Origin: Nelumbo lutea
Lineage: Eukaryota > Streptophyta > Magnoliopsida > Proteales > Nelumbonaceae
DNA: 64,000 bases
Direction of reading: 5' to 3'
NCBI GenBank assembly: GCA_022828595.1
Contig: JAKGHH010000005.1
Coordinates: 53,873,655-53,937,654, forward strand
Part shown: piece by piece, positions 36,452 to 47,574 of the stretch
Numbering within the stretch: the first letter of the stretch is position 1
Layout of the letters: each line of letters begins with the position of its first letter
Notes under the pieces: generated by a model
The model's input: only the letters and a program-made list of their open reading frames with translations
Told to the model about the DNA's origin: nothing
Database searches by the model: none
Made by a program: the position numbers and the translations under genes

Positions 36452-36904
36452 GGCAGTGTTTCTCTAGACTTCTGGTGGATTCCGGGTGCCATAAACCCAG
36501 TCTTTCAAAGGTCTTTTTGTTGGGCGGTTATGCCTTGTTACTATTAGCTTTCCCGAGCTGCTTAGCTCGGTTATCGCATTGTCTTTTCTTCCTCTTTCTG
36601 TTGTTTTCTTTTCTTAGAAATGGCGATGAAAGTTTTCCTTTTTTCCTCCAAGTATGATATGCTCTCTCTATCTTTGCTAAGGCAATCTCAACACCTAAGC
36701 TATTAGAGCTACATACCCGAAGTGGGACTCCTCGATAATCGTTATTTCGAACTGTTCCTTGAATCACTTGAAGCATCTCTATGGTGTATGACAAAGTGAT
36801 TACCATGCGTATCTGAACTATATGCTCACCGGTCATTCTCTAGTTAGATCATCGTACTAGAACGAGCTATGCTTGGTGGGGTTTAAGCCCGAGCTGCTTA
36901 CACT

Positions 36905-37114
36905 CTTCACTTGAAGTTCACCCATGTCATGGAGACGACTGGGTCTTATTGCGCCGAGATCGTGTTAGCTTGGAATTTTGGCCCATAGGCTCTGGGAGTG
37001 ACTTATAGTTCACTTTTGAAGTTCGCCCGTGTTTCAAAGGCGATCGGGTCTTATTGCGCCGAGATCGTGTTAGCTCGACATTTTGGCCCTTAAGCTTTGG
37101 GAGTGGCTCGTGGC
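36905..37114. repeat. Tandem dimer in the 3' region of the Tat element, period 105 bp
   Basis: Two adjacent copies share TTGAAGTTC, CGGGTCTTATTGCGCCGAGA, TCGTGTTAGCT and ATTTTGGCCC, with starts offset by 105 bp. Tandem repeats between pol and 3' LTR are known for this lineage. Confidence 0.8.
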
Positions 37115-37125
37115 CTACTTAGTTG

Positions 37126-38290
37126 TTACATATAGTATTGTCTTAAGTTGATAATATTCCATTCCCGAGGTACTTGTTTCCCTTTGAGGGTCTCGAGCTC
37201 ATACATTCCTTCCCCGAGTACTTGTTTCACTTGGTAAGGTCCTTCCCAGTTAGACCCAAACTTGCCAGCACCGGGCTCAGGTACCATAACCTTATGAAGA
37301 ACCAGGTTGCCAACGCGGAGGTTCCGCTTCTTGACCCTGGCATTATAGTACCGAGCTACTATCTGCTGGTAGGCTGTAGTCCTGATGTACGCGAGGTCCC
37401 TTACTTCATCAAGTAGATCGAGGTTGGTACGGAGCTCATCTTCATTCGTTTGATCACTGTATGCTTCTATTCGCAGCGTAGGGACTTCGATCTTTATGGG
37501 GATAATTGCTTCGGTACCGTAGGTGAGGTTGAAGGGTGTTTCTCCCATGGCGGTCTTCTCCGTGGTCTAGTAGGCCCATAGGATGCTAGGTAACTCATCT
37601 GCCCACAACCCTTTAGCTTGGTCCAGCCGTGCCTTCAGTCCGTAGAGGATGGCTCTGTTCGTGACTTCTGCCTGATCGTTTGCTTGGGGGTGTGTGACTG
37701 AAGTAAAATTCTGTCATATTCCCATGTCTTGGCACCAGTCTTGGAATTTGATGTCCTCGAACTGCTTGCTGTTGTCAGAAATCAATATTCAAGGTAACCC
37801 GAAGCGGCACACGATATTCTTCCAAAAGAAGTTTTGGACGTTTCGAGCTGTGATCGTTACAAGGGGTTCAGCTTCTACCCACTTGGTGAAGTAGTCCATT
37901 GCTACTACTAAGAACTTCCTCCCACTCGTTGCTGGCGGGAATGACCCGAGTAGATCGATGCCCCATTGTGCGAAGGGCCATGGGCTGGTGAGATACTTGA
38001 GATCGGCGACAGGTTGGTGGTGAATATTGGCGTGCTTCTGGCATTTGTCGCATTTTTTAACAAGTTCAATGGCATCTGCCTTCATTGTTGGCCAATAATA
38101 CCCCTATCGAAGTGCCTTCTGGGCGAGGACCCTGCCCCCCAAGTGTCTGCCGCGCAATCCCTCATGAGTGTGGTGGAGTACGAGCTCGGCTTCGGTAGGT
38201 CGCAAGCAACGCAGGTAGGGGAGCGTGTAAGATCTATGGTATAGCCGTTTGTCTACCACGACATATTTGGCTGCCTGGTGCTGCACCCTT
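37126..38290 (-). pseudogene. Tat-type gypsy integrase (end of pol), broken
   Basis: Read on the - strand, an HHCC zinc-binding region (HEGLRGRHLGG, then KKCDKCQKHA) leads into the catalytic core: WGIDLLGSFP (first Asp), LISDNSKQFED (second Asp), then PQANDQAEVTNRAIL (Glu). The chain continues to GETPFNLTYGTEAIIP and the C-terminal FGSNWEGPYQVKQVL region, ending REWNIINLRQYYM. Stops between modules (for example before QNFTSVTHPQ and after WAY) make it a pseudogene. QAEVTNR and the LTR type place it in the Tat/Athila group. Confidence 0.88.
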
Positions 38291-38311
38291 CTATCTACAT
38301 TGCGATCTGCA

Positions 38312-38724
38312 TTGCAGCCAAGTGTGGTTTCTCTAGATGTTTTGTTTCTAGTTGTGCAAGTCCTTTTTGTCTTTCAAATGTTGTTAATTTGGACTTAAGT
38401 TTTTGTGGTCGTCTGAAGTAGTTGTGTTCCTAAGTAGTTTGGTTGTTTTTCTTTTCTGTTTGTTTAGATTTCTTTGCCTGTCATAGATGTATCTCTCTTT
38501 CAGGCTCATAAATGTTACTATCTTCAAAGTACAAGGTACCTATTTGTAATTTATCCTATTATTATTTCAGATTTTTTACTCATTTTTTCAATATTTAAGT
38601 TTTAATTTAAATTGTTTTAAAAAAAGTTTTAGTTTAAGCATTAATATTTTAATAATTGGATTTTATGGATTGGATGAGGGTGGATTCATATTCGAATCAC
38701 TCTTAAATGGGATTGATCTAATAC
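38312..38724 (+). repeat. Second copy of the LINE A tail and flank
   Basis: Matches 35592-36004 almost base for base (about 95% by eye), from TTGCAGCCAAGTGTGG in the ORF2 C-terminus through the AT-rich 3' region to the GATAC/AATAC target site in front of the LTR. It sits between the gypsy integrase and LTR-B, where no LINE sequence is expected. Confidence 0.92.
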
Positions 38725-39572
38725 TAATGTAGCATGATCCGGTCACTCCTAGCTGGCACTCACGTGACTCCTAGAAGGTACCTAAGATGAAGAAGAAGAA
38801 GAAGAATCCCTGGGGAGTTTACCCGATGGGGATGCTCCGATGCTTAAGTTAGTACTCTGTAGGAGAAGCAAAAAGGAAATGAAGGCTAAGAGTGCAGATA
38901 GCGCGTTCTCACTATACTCGAGAGATTAGAGGTCTCAAGAAGAAGTTTCTCTTCTGCCCTAAGGGCTTTTATAGGGGCACTCACGTTAGGTCGGGCATAA
39001 CCACCACTGGGCTCCTGCCACAGTCGTTACCTGCCAGGGCTGCACAGGTGGCCGTTGTGGCATACGTCTCACCCGGGTGAGTGACACGTCTCCAAAGTGG
39101 CAGGCACGCCTTTGCCTACTGAGAGACGTGGACGCAGACTGCCAAAAGGATTGGGACTGCGCCGTCAGTGAGGGATATGGTGTAGTCTGACCGGTATGGT
39201 TTGTCAGCCAGAAGCTTCCTGAGGAGCGCTCATGCGGCTCATTCGCAAGCTATTTTGTAGCGAGCTTGGAACACTCCAGGATTATCCTTAGTAGAATTGG
39301 TCCTTGGGATGACTTGTCTACTTGGGAGCTTGGACGAGCTAATAACTTTAGCTTGCGAGCTAAAGTCGCCTCTAAGTATCTCTTCAAAGGTAGCTCGGGG
39401 AACCCGGAGCTCGCGTTGTGGTGAGCTTCTCCTTTTGTGAGTTACAACGTAGTGAGCTACTTTATGGGCCTGTCACTTGGTCGCACCAGGCTACAACGCT
39501 GAGCTGTCGCTCGTGTTGAGTCAATGTCCATGTGTCACCATTTCATAGGTTGGGTCAAATCATCCTCCATCA
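38725..39572 (-). mobile_element. Solo Tat LTR (LTR-B), 848 bp
   Basis: The ends on the + strand are TAATG (TGATG in LTR-A) and CATCA, inverted partners. The 5-bp duplication is AATAC (38720-38724; GATAC in the duplicated copy at 36000-36004) and GATAC (39573-39577). It is on the - strand: TATA box CTATAAAAGCC at about 38966-38975. No internal sequence adjoins it on the right, so it is a solo LTR. It is much more GC-rich than its surroundings. Confidence 0.88.
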
Positions 39573-39897
39573 GATACTGTTTGCCTCCCTAAACTATTGG
39601 AGTGTGTCCACTCAACCATTTTGATTACTTGGTAATGTAGCTAATACAATGACCCAAGATTAGAGTGGTTGTGGGGCATATACACTTGATGGTTGATGTG
39701 GGACATTACTATTTATTGATTAAGCAAACCAAAACATCTCCCTATAAATAACAATACACAAGTACGGAAGATGTTCTCGATGTATAGCTGAAATGTGTTG
39801 TGAGAAGTGCTCTATGTGGTTCAGATCCAGACTTGTGAATCAGGATCCCTTTTTAAGTTGCCACGTTTAAAAGAAATAACATAAAAGTGCATTGGCC

Positions 39898-40170
39898 TAG
39901 GGGTGCAAATGGATCAGATTTTGATCCAATCAAATCCTATTTTGTCGGATTTGGATCTCCCCTGTTTGAATCTTCTAATTGGATTGGATTAGAAAATAGG
40001 ATCCAATGAGAAATCCGATCCCATTCAGATCACCCCTTATCCAATCCGATATATATTATTTATTTATATAAATATATATAACACATATATGTATTATTTA
40101 TTTATTTATAATATACTATTTATATTGAATTTTTATAAATTCGTTTTATTAATTATTTTTTTTTATAAAA

Positions 40171-40211
<41 letters not shown>

Positions 40212-40341
40212 GATGGAAATAGTTGAAAAGATAATTGTATATTTTGTTTATTATTATTATATTTTATTTTTCTTTCAATCAATTTGCTTCAGATTCCGAT
40301 AGACCTTAAACCAAATCGGATCGGATCCATTTGCATCCCTA
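39898..40341. mobile_element. hAT-type MITE, TAGGGGTGCAAATGG family, 444 bp
   Basis: The ends TAGGGGTGCAAATGGATC and, inverted, TAGGGATGCAAATGGATC are flanked by a perfect 8-bp duplication, CATTGGCC, at 39890-39897 and 40342-40349. The interior holds GGATC/GATCC motifs in both orientations and a (TA)n run at about 40171-40207. Confidence 0.92.
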
Positions 40342-40738
40342 CATTGGCCGAATGATCCGTTTTGCGTAAACATCATAATTTTACTCATAAATTGTGGGTT
40401 CCTTTCTGCAAATTAGCCTCGTGTCTTAATTCTTGCCTAACCGGGGACATCTCCACATCATATAGACCCAAACCTGCCAAACAATGAGTTGGAATCCTCT
40501 CTAGCTGTCCCACCATGTATTGCAAACATCTTCCAATGAATAACAACACAAAAGATGGGAAATGTTCCCATCCATGATGGGATGGGGCTGTGAGGTACAT
40601 TACACATCCATGATGGAATGAGATTGTGAGGTACATGTGTAATGTGCTCTTTTATAGGTGTTTGAAGCAATACTCCATAAAATTACTTTTCACCTCAGCT
40701 TAAAATGTGCGTTTTAATAAATGTTTAGTTGTTGGGAG

Positions 40739-41031
40739 CATAGTTTTAAAAAATGATCCAAAAATAGAATCATTTTAGTCATTAGTTTTTGGGTCGACAG
40801 TCTGACTGTCAGATTCGAATGGATGATTTGTTTAAAACAAAAATTAAAAATAAAAAATGGCAAAAAATCGTTAAATAAATTAACGATTCAATCACCTGAA
40901 TCAATGAATTATTAACTTTTTCAATAATTTTTTGCCAAAGACAAAGTTAGGGATAAACGAAACCAGTTGCTTAGATGATTTCCGAGCCAAATGATCTGAC
41001 CATCCAGATCAACAACAGTTCGAAAACCATG
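40739..41031. mobile_element. hAT-type MITE with CATGGTTTT-like termini, 293 bp
   Basis: Left end CATAGTTTTAAAAAATGATC and, inverted right end, CATGGTTTTCGAACTG; the length and interior resemble the copies near 15 kb and at 58633. Flanking octamers match poorly (5 of 8), so it is an old copy. Confidence 0.6.
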
Positions 41032-42425
41032 ATTTAGAGAAATAAAAACTTGAAGTTTCTCCCAATACCCCATGGATTAAAATATTTCTGTTTTTTAATA
41101 TTTATTTATTTGATAAACGCCAATAACTATGCGGTGCTAATATAGTGAACTTTTTGCAATAAACACCCACAGAACCAAATATAATCCAACAAAAACATTT
41201 TATTGATTTAACGGCTTAATCCAACAGTATTTCAAACTCCATAAGAAAAACTATGTAGCGCTGAACTGGCACCGATTTTCTGATAACGGGCAATAAAATC
41301 AAACACCATCCAAACTTAAAAACAATTATAAGATGATTCCAACCATCAGATCAATCCCATCACATGAAAATTCCAAATCCAAACAATCAAATGACGAAGT
41401 ACAGTCAAACCAGAGTGGCATCACATTAATTGGACGGTCCCAAATAAGAACAAACTATCGACTTCTCGTAAAACGGCTAATTCCTGTTTTTACTTATCGG
41501 ATCAAAGTACCCTCGAATACCAACCTCCTTGTCTTTGAACTAACCTAAACCATATGGGCATTAGAGTGATTTAGGAGTTCCACATCAGCGTGCGTCACAC
41601 ATTGCGTGTCCAAGACGTGCTAATGCCGCAAACACCATGTGATCCGTTGATATCATTTGGATGGGAGCCATTGTAGTCCGTCCAAATTAAAAATCCGATT
41701 GATATGGACCGATCCCGATACCAAATGCATTTAATTTCCAAAACGACTTCCATGAGGGGATGGCTTTCCAGTACGATAGTACTTATCATGGGGTGCTGCG
41801 CCACACGCATCTATTACTACGGCCCCACATGCGATGGATTGATGGGGACGCTGCACAGTTGGATGGCGACGGAACGGTGTCGGTTAGTTTTTTTTCACAC
41901 TCACACCAACACGAGCTCTCCCGCGTTTTTCATCAACCGCGCCATTCGGACCTTGGTCCTGCCTGTCTCTCTCACTGTTGCTAGAAAGAGCCCACCGGCC
42001 CACGGGCCACGGACCATGAGCTGTTGCGGAGCTTGCGCTTGGGCGTGGCTTACGCAGCAGCCGTTGTGTTTGACGGTTTGGATCTTGGATGTGTAGTTTG
42101 CGACAAATTTACGATTTTTGCCACTAGCTTCTGCATTTCCCTGCAACAGCAAATAAGGCGGAAGTCTAAACTTCATGAAAGTACAATTGAACCGAGGACT
42201 TCCAATGAATGCGGTTTTCTTGTAACATTTTTTATAAATATGTGTATTTTTAAGTACATTGCAGAGCTTTTCCACCTTGAAAATGTAATAGAAAAGCTTC
42301 AACATTTACAGTACTGTAAGAGGTAACAAGAGGAAAGGAGAAGAAACAAGAGGAAAGAAGGAACAGAGAGAGAATCCAGAGAAGAATGCAAAAAAAAGGA
42401 AAAATAGGGTTCTGTAGATTACGTA
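41032..42425. other. Region 3' of the Dof gene, no gene recognised
   Basis: Should include the Dof 3' UTR at its right end. 41730-42070 is GC-richer and contains a 130-codon + strand frame with no recognisable domain. No exon structure is supported. Confidence 0.4.
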
Positions 42426-43331
42426 TCAAGGCCTTGAGAAAGATTCATAATTCAGTGTATCGAATGAGCTCCAATTGTCGTTTGATGAATGGGGATAAAA
42501 CATCGTTATATGATCGTTGAACGGGATGGTTTCCAAACTCTGGAACTCCTCCGGTTGCCATGCCAAATTTGGCACAGCTGGGGCTTCCCACCAGAATGCA
42601 TCTTGAGCGGTTCCATCACTGACTAAAGGTTGAAACCCAGAATTACTGTTTGATTTCTGAACTGCGAACTGTGAAATTCTTTCCTGTTGCTGCTTGCAGT
42701 CAAACTCAAGTTGACCTGGAAACAGCTGCGGAGGTTCTTTAATCAAGTGGGCATCGATGGCCAGATCGATCTGGCTCTGCCAGTCCACAACGTTTGAATC
42801 TTCCGCTAATTCATTCGAGTTGGAAGAAGTGGAAATGTTGAGAGATGCATTGACCTCTTTTTCGCTTGAAAATTCAGGTGTAATAAGTCCAGAACCCAAA
42901 CTTGAATTCTGATTCAAGAACTTGGCAAAAACAACGGCAAGATCGATGTTTGAAGCGTCCGTGACTGTTGTTGTCGGCACCACAGTTGGATTCGCAACCG
43001 ATGACGGGCCATCTCCAGAAAAACCGAGGGAGATGGAGACGGCTTTGGTCGGTGGAAGCTTTGAAGATTTCACTCGACGGGTTTTCCGGCAACCGCCACC
43101 AACAGGTACATTACGTAGAGATCCACCTTTGGTCCAGTACCTTCGACAACCCTTACAGAAGTATCGAGGCTGTGATAGGCTGTAATTGTTATAGTAACAG
43201 AATTTTGTGTTTACAGAGGCGCATCGAGGGCAATTGGGAGCTACTTCGACGGTGGGCTTCCATCTGTGATCCATCGCCGGGGATCTGGATGAGTATGGGA
43301 ACATTTTATCACCTGATGTGAAAAAGCACAA
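42426..43331 (-). CDS. DOF3.5-like: Dof zinc-finger transcription factor, DOF3.5-like
   Basis: A single frame of 301 residues. The Dof domain is complete: C34-x2-C37-x21-C59-x2-C62, with [39 protein letters not shown] and GCRKTRR following. Dof proteins bind AAAG cores in plant promoters as nuclear regulators. The short leader ending [13 protein letters not shown], the RVKSSK basic stretch after the domain and the [13 protein letters not shown] segment resemble Arabidopsis DOF3.5. The C-terminal half is Ser/Asn/Gln-rich with tryptophans ([17 protein letters not shown]) that may act in transactivation. The start is uncertain: ATGs at residues 1, 10 (43304) and 20 (43274) all precede the domain, and a pyrimidine-rich TTTTTCACATCAG just inside the frame could be a splice acceptor. 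The frame is intact. Confidence 0.93.
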   Translation of the reverse strand: MCFFTSGDKMFPYSSRSPAMDHRWKPTVEVAPNCPRCASVNTKFCYYNNYSLSQPRYFCKGCRRYWTKGGSLRNVPVGGGCRKTRRVKSSKLPPTKAVSISLGFSGDGPSSVANPTVVPTTTVTDASNIDLAVVFAKFLNQNSSLGSGLITPEFSSEKEVNASLNISTSSNSNELAEDSNVVDWQSQIDLAIDAHLIKEPPQLFPGQLEFDCKQQQERISQFAVQKSNSNSGFQPLVSDGTAQDAFWWEAPAVPNLAWQPEEFQSLETIPFNDHITMFYPHSSNDNWSSFDTLNYESFSRP

Positions 43332-43356
43332 CTGAAGAGGAGGGAATATAAAAGGA

Positions 43357-43366
43357 TATCTATCTA

Positions 43367-43399
<33 letters not shown>
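43357..43399. repeat. (TATC)n-(TA)n microsatellite in the Dof upstream region
   Basis: Three TATC units followed by about 15 TA units, 25-70 bp upstream of the first Dof ATG. On the - strand it could supply a TATA-like element, but it is also a simple repeat prone to length change. Confidence 0.85.
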
Positions 43400-43402
<3 letters not shown>

Positions 43403-43560
43403 CTTGATAACTACGGCTAGGGGAGCGCCGGAGGAGAGCGGGATTATTGATAGATGAGCCGTGGTCGGTTCGCAACCGTTAAGGCCAAGGAAGTAGGAAT
43501 GGAAAATGCATCAGTCGTTACATCTGCATTATAGCCCAATTAGTCGTGCTTATTATTAGA

Positions 43561-43566
43561 CACGTG
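43561..43566. promoter_or_regulatory. G-box CACGTG upstream of the Dof gene
   Basis: A perfect palindromic CACGTG about 230 bp upstream of the first Dof ATG. G-boxes bind bHLH and bZIP factors; use in vivo is not shown. One hexamer can occur by chance. Confidence 0.3.
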
Positions 43567-44698
43567 GCTAAATTGAATAAAACTTGAGTTGGAAGCGCCC
43601 CATGGCATGCATTGGGAACATCTCCCGAGTAGAGATCTGCTACCAACAGGACTCTCTTAAGACTGTCCTAACATGCCATTGCAGCCGCACATCGGGGACA
43701 TTATTTTTCACTTATGGGGAGATGTTTCTAATGCACGATTGTAATGGCTTGTTTGGTTCGTGGTTCGATTTGGAAAAAAAAAATTAGACCAAACCAATAA
43801 ATTAGGCTTTGGAAAGTTATCAGATCAAATCAAATCATTTTGGCATAAAAATCAAACCATTTTATTACGGTTTGATGTCATTTCTAATATGATTTGGGAC
43901 TTTGTATCATTCTATGCTTTACTTGGATTACAAAACTAGTATAGAAAAAAAAAATTAATAAAACAAGAATTACATGGACGTCAATATCAATAGGAGAATA
44001 ACTGAATAACACCATAAAACATATGCATTCTAATGGTAACAACATGCTTATATTGCTAAACAAATAATTAAAAAAATAAATAAATCCAAATTTTTTGTCC
44101 AAAATTCTAAAACTGTTTAATATTTTACCATTCTCCCAAGCCCAATTTAGAATATTGTTCTGGTATTTCTAGAATTTCAATTCCAGTTATGCTCCTTGGT
44201 GTTTACAGTTAAACATATGTCATTGCATCAAAGAAGAGAGGGAGTAGGCCATTAGGGTTTTTCTTTTTCAAATGATAGACTAGAGAGGAGGTGGGAAGAT
44301 GATGCAGCAGCCGGCCAGATTCGCCGAACTAGGGCGGATAAAGTTCGATTGAACAAAGGAAGGGGGTTTCTTGGCCTTCTTGATTAAGGTGTTTTGTTAG
44401 GGTTCTAACAGAGATGGTATCATGAGAGGGAGACGGGAGCAGCAACAGTGGTGGAATTGTCAGCGAGAATGGTTAGGATTTAGGGTTTCGTTTATATCAG
44501 GTAATGAGAGAGAGAGAGAGCGCATTTATTGCGAGCTGGACGGCGAATGTATGATTAGCAACACTAAACCAGTGATAGTGACAAGCCGGCAACACTAAAT
44601 CATCGGCTACTCGATGTTCGGTGTTCAGTATTCTCTTTCTCTAAGAAAACCAAAAACCAAAAGGGAAGCAAAGGTTAGCTAGCTTAGCTAGGTATCGA
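43567..44698. other. No gene; contains one copy of a dispersed repeat
   Basis: 43632-43755 shares phrases with 53351-53469 (see findings). A short GA run lies at about 44508-44520. No exon pattern was recognised. Confidence 0.4.
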
Positions 44699-45185
44699 GA
44701 AGAGAAGAGAGATAGAAAGTCATAATTACAAATTAAAAATTAAAATTTAATATTAATATAGTAAATTATATTATTCCATACAATTTTGCAATTCTTATAA
44801 CAATTTATATTGTATTATATATGTATATATCCAAAAACCGTAACTGATCCATCGTTATCAGATCTTGGAATCAAGACCGGCCCAATCAATTTGAATCTAT
44901 TTAGATCCACTGGATCTGATCCATTGACAGCTCTAATAGGGAGCAAATCGAGTTGGAAGAGAAGAGAGATAGAAAGTCATAATTACAAATTAAAAATTAA
45001 TATTAATATATAATTTAATATATTAAACTATATTAAATTATATATATATATATATATATCCAAAAACCGTAATTGACCTATCGTTATCAGATCTTGGAAT
45101 CAGGACCGGCCCAATCGATTTGAATCTATTTAGATCCACTGGACCTGATCCATTGATAGCTCTAATAGGGAGCCAATCGAATTGG
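44699..45185. repeat. Tandem duplication, period 257 bp
   Basis: Unit 1 (44699-44955) and unit 2 (44956-45185) both begin GAAGAGAAGAGAGATAGAAA and end TCTAATAGGGAGC-AATCGA. In between they share CCAAAAACCGTAA and ATCTTGGAATCA-GACCGGCC. Unit 2 is shorter because of AT-repeat differences. The GATCCATTGACAGCTCTAAT phrase resembles a decayed end of the TAGGGGTGTCAATGG MITE family. Confidence 0.85.
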
Positions 45186-45924
45186 CATCCGAACTTTCCC
45201 AACAGTTTTCAACACTATCAGTGTCCGCACACTGCACCAGAAAATATGAGATGTGCAGACGTTTTTTTGTTGCGGGAGGACATCCGGACTTGCAAACCAA
45301 TGGGATTGAATCGTCTGGATATATATAAAATTGGGAAAAACTATGGTACAGAAAGAGTTGTGACCAATCAAAATCAACCTATAAATTCGGATATCATATC
45401 TTTTCCATATTATAGTTTAGTCAACGCATCAATTCCAATAAAATCTTATTCATAGGATTTGAATCATCAAATTCAGATAATGAATATTAATAAGTAATAT
45501 AGTAAGAATGATTACAATATTATATATTACTATTGACTCTAATATTAGATTTATCATAGATAAAATGGCTTTCTTCTGATACTCCAGTTACACATATTGT
45601 ACATGTAGGTTGTGTCCTTCGTGAGGAGATGTTCGTACTGTTTTGTGGGTAGCAAATTCAGGCTTTGTTATTATAGGATTGGATTGCAGTGAATTCATAT
45701 TTGATCCAATTATAAATATATATTGAATTCACATCTTAATCTGATTGGATTCAAATTCATTAAGATTTAGATTTAGATTGGTTTCAACCCATACCCAGTC
45801 CATCGACACACATATTCTTATCTTATATCAGATATTGGCTTAATCCAACCCAATCCAATATAATAAACATTTTGGACTGGACGGAGTCCAATCCAAAACC
45901 GGTCCATTTGACAGCCTTAGTGGC
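45186..45924. other. No gene; right part resembles hAT-type MITE debris
   Basis: 45660-45921 is rich in GGATTGGATT/CCAATCCAATATAA and ends CCGGTCCATTTGACAGCCTTA, like the right end of the TAGGGGTGTCAATGG family. No left terminus or target duplication was found. LINE B begins directly after it. Confidence 0.4.
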
Positions 45925-47170
45925 GATTGTGGGGGAACCGATTAAGGAAAATAAGAACAGGGGAGACTCAGAGGAAGAAATTAAAGACGAAGAACCTCAG
46001 TGGCATAGGCTGTTCAGAATTAGAGTGAGACTAAATGTAAATAAAACCTCTAGTAATCGGAAATTTTGATGAAGAAGAAAATGGAAAGAAGACCTAGTGT
46101 AGTTTTTAGTATGAACGACTGCCGATATTCTTCTATCATTGTGGTTTAATAGGACATGAAGAAAATAATTGCAATTCGGTGACAAATGATCCGGCAATAG
46201 AAGAGAATTAGTGAAATTAATGGCTACTCAAAACATTGATCGGTCCGGGATTAAGAGCGGAGGTGGAAAAAGATGAATTCAAGTTCATAAACAAACAGGG
46301 GAGAGACTCAGGGATGAAGGATCTAGACGAAGTTCGATTGCAAGTGCAGAAGGGAAACATCTTACGGTTGCTTCTAATCAAGAAAATGTAGAGAAGGCCG
46401 ATATTCTGGTTATTGGAAGGTATGTAAATGAATCACTCGTGCATGTTACTGAATGTGATAACTTACCAAGCTTTGTGGAGACGTGCAAGAGAAGATTCTT
46501 CCAAGAAATGCCAAGTCTAAAGGTTGGAGCGCAAAAGGAGCAATCCATTTGATATCTCATCGAAGAAATCACACCAACGACCGGAAAGAGAAGGGTAAGA
46601 ATGTACGGGAGTGGAGTTGGTCGCAGTAGGGTGTGGAAGCTTGAGAACAGTGGGTATGGTGACGGGGTCTAATAAGACGATAGTCAATCTAACGCCAAAA
46701 TAGGCAGACTGGACTAGAAGTGCTGAGGTGGCAAAATTTGGAAGAAGTGAAAGGATGGGAGGAGATCGGGGTTAGATAGGCCATCTGTCAGCTTTTAAAA
46801 ATAGATCTTCGAAAGGAAAAAGAATCATGACAGAATCAGATTTGGTGGCAAAAGACTATTATCATAAAACGCAAAGAAAGAAGGAGGAAGGAGTGGTTAT
46901 TCGGGAATTGGAAGATCCGAATGAGGAAGAATTAGAGCGGGTCTATGGAGCAGTAAAAACCAAAAAGAGCCAAGCCAAACCTGATAGAGGAAGAAAACTG
47001 GACAAAACCAGGAATGATGAACTAGATTGAAAAAGAGGTTATAACTATAGGGGAAGACTTTGATATTGATGAACTACTAGCAGAAAATGTGGAGGGTATC
47101 GAATGTGCAGTGAAAGAAAATGAAATAAGTGGTTGGAATAGGCCAACAAGCCAACAGCTGGAAGAGGTAA
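45925..47170 (+). pseudogene. LINE B ORF1, C-terminal part, broken
   Basis: The conserved FRIRVRLNVNK segment (about 46013-46045) precedes a zinc knuckle at about 46121-46165 reading FYHCGLIGHEENNC, in which the expected first cysteine is phenylalanine. Further segments include the Lys/Glu-rich frame 46827-47027. The DUF4283-like N-terminal part is absent. Frames change repeatedly. Confidence 0.7.
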
Positions 47171-47574
47171 GTTATCTTCTCTCTTCATTCAGTTTCTTAA
47201 CATACTGAATATGAAATATGATCTTATTTTGTATCTGAGTAATGCATTGAATTATGATTTGCTAAATTCAAAAAATAAAATTTGCAGCCAGAAGGAAATA
47301 AAAAGAAAAAGTATGCTCTTGGGGAAAGTGAAAAAAATGAAAATATTTGTCTGGCACTAATTATATTAAAGAATGGTGGTGCTTGAAATTGTTGAAAAAT
47401 AATCACCTAAAAGAGTGAAAAGGAAAAAACAAAGGAAATTAATGAAGAAGAGAGTTGGAGAAAAAATGCGAAAAGGGGTAGGTGTGATCTCTATAAAAAT
47501 TAAAAAACATAGGAGGCTCAAAAGACAAGATCCAACAGGTTGGGGGTCCTGTCTTGGAACAGGCCCCGGGGGGA

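Larger units (their letters stand above)
36005..38311 (-). mobile_element. Tat-type Ty3/gypsy retrotransposon fragment
   Basis: A partial - strand LTR (36005-36319), a relic of an antisense ORF, a tandem-repeat-bearing 3' region, and the integrase end of pol lie in the order expected for the 3' part of a Tat element read right to left. The left border shows target duplication GATAC at 36000-36004. The right border (38311/38312) is an illegitimate junction with LINE-tail sequence, with shared TTGCAGCCAAG at the join. RT, protease and gag are absent. Confidence 0.8.

Noticed and set aside
36885..36885. Treating LTR-A and LTR-B as the two LTRs of one intact gypsy element
   Set aside because: LINE-tail sequence lies between the integrase and LTR-B, LTR-A is truncated, and only the integrase end of pol is present, so this is not one simple insertion.
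41704..42305. 130-134 codon frames on both strands downstream of the Dof gene
   Set aside because: No domain, the two strands overlap, and no splice structure. GC-rich composition alone explains their length.
42874..43321. + strand and alternate - strand frames across the Dof gene
   Set aside because: Shadows of the conserved Dof reading frame.
45660..45921. Complete hAT-type MITE before LINE B
   Set aside because: The right terminus looks genuine, but neither a left terminus nor an 8-bp duplication could be matched, so it is described only as debris.
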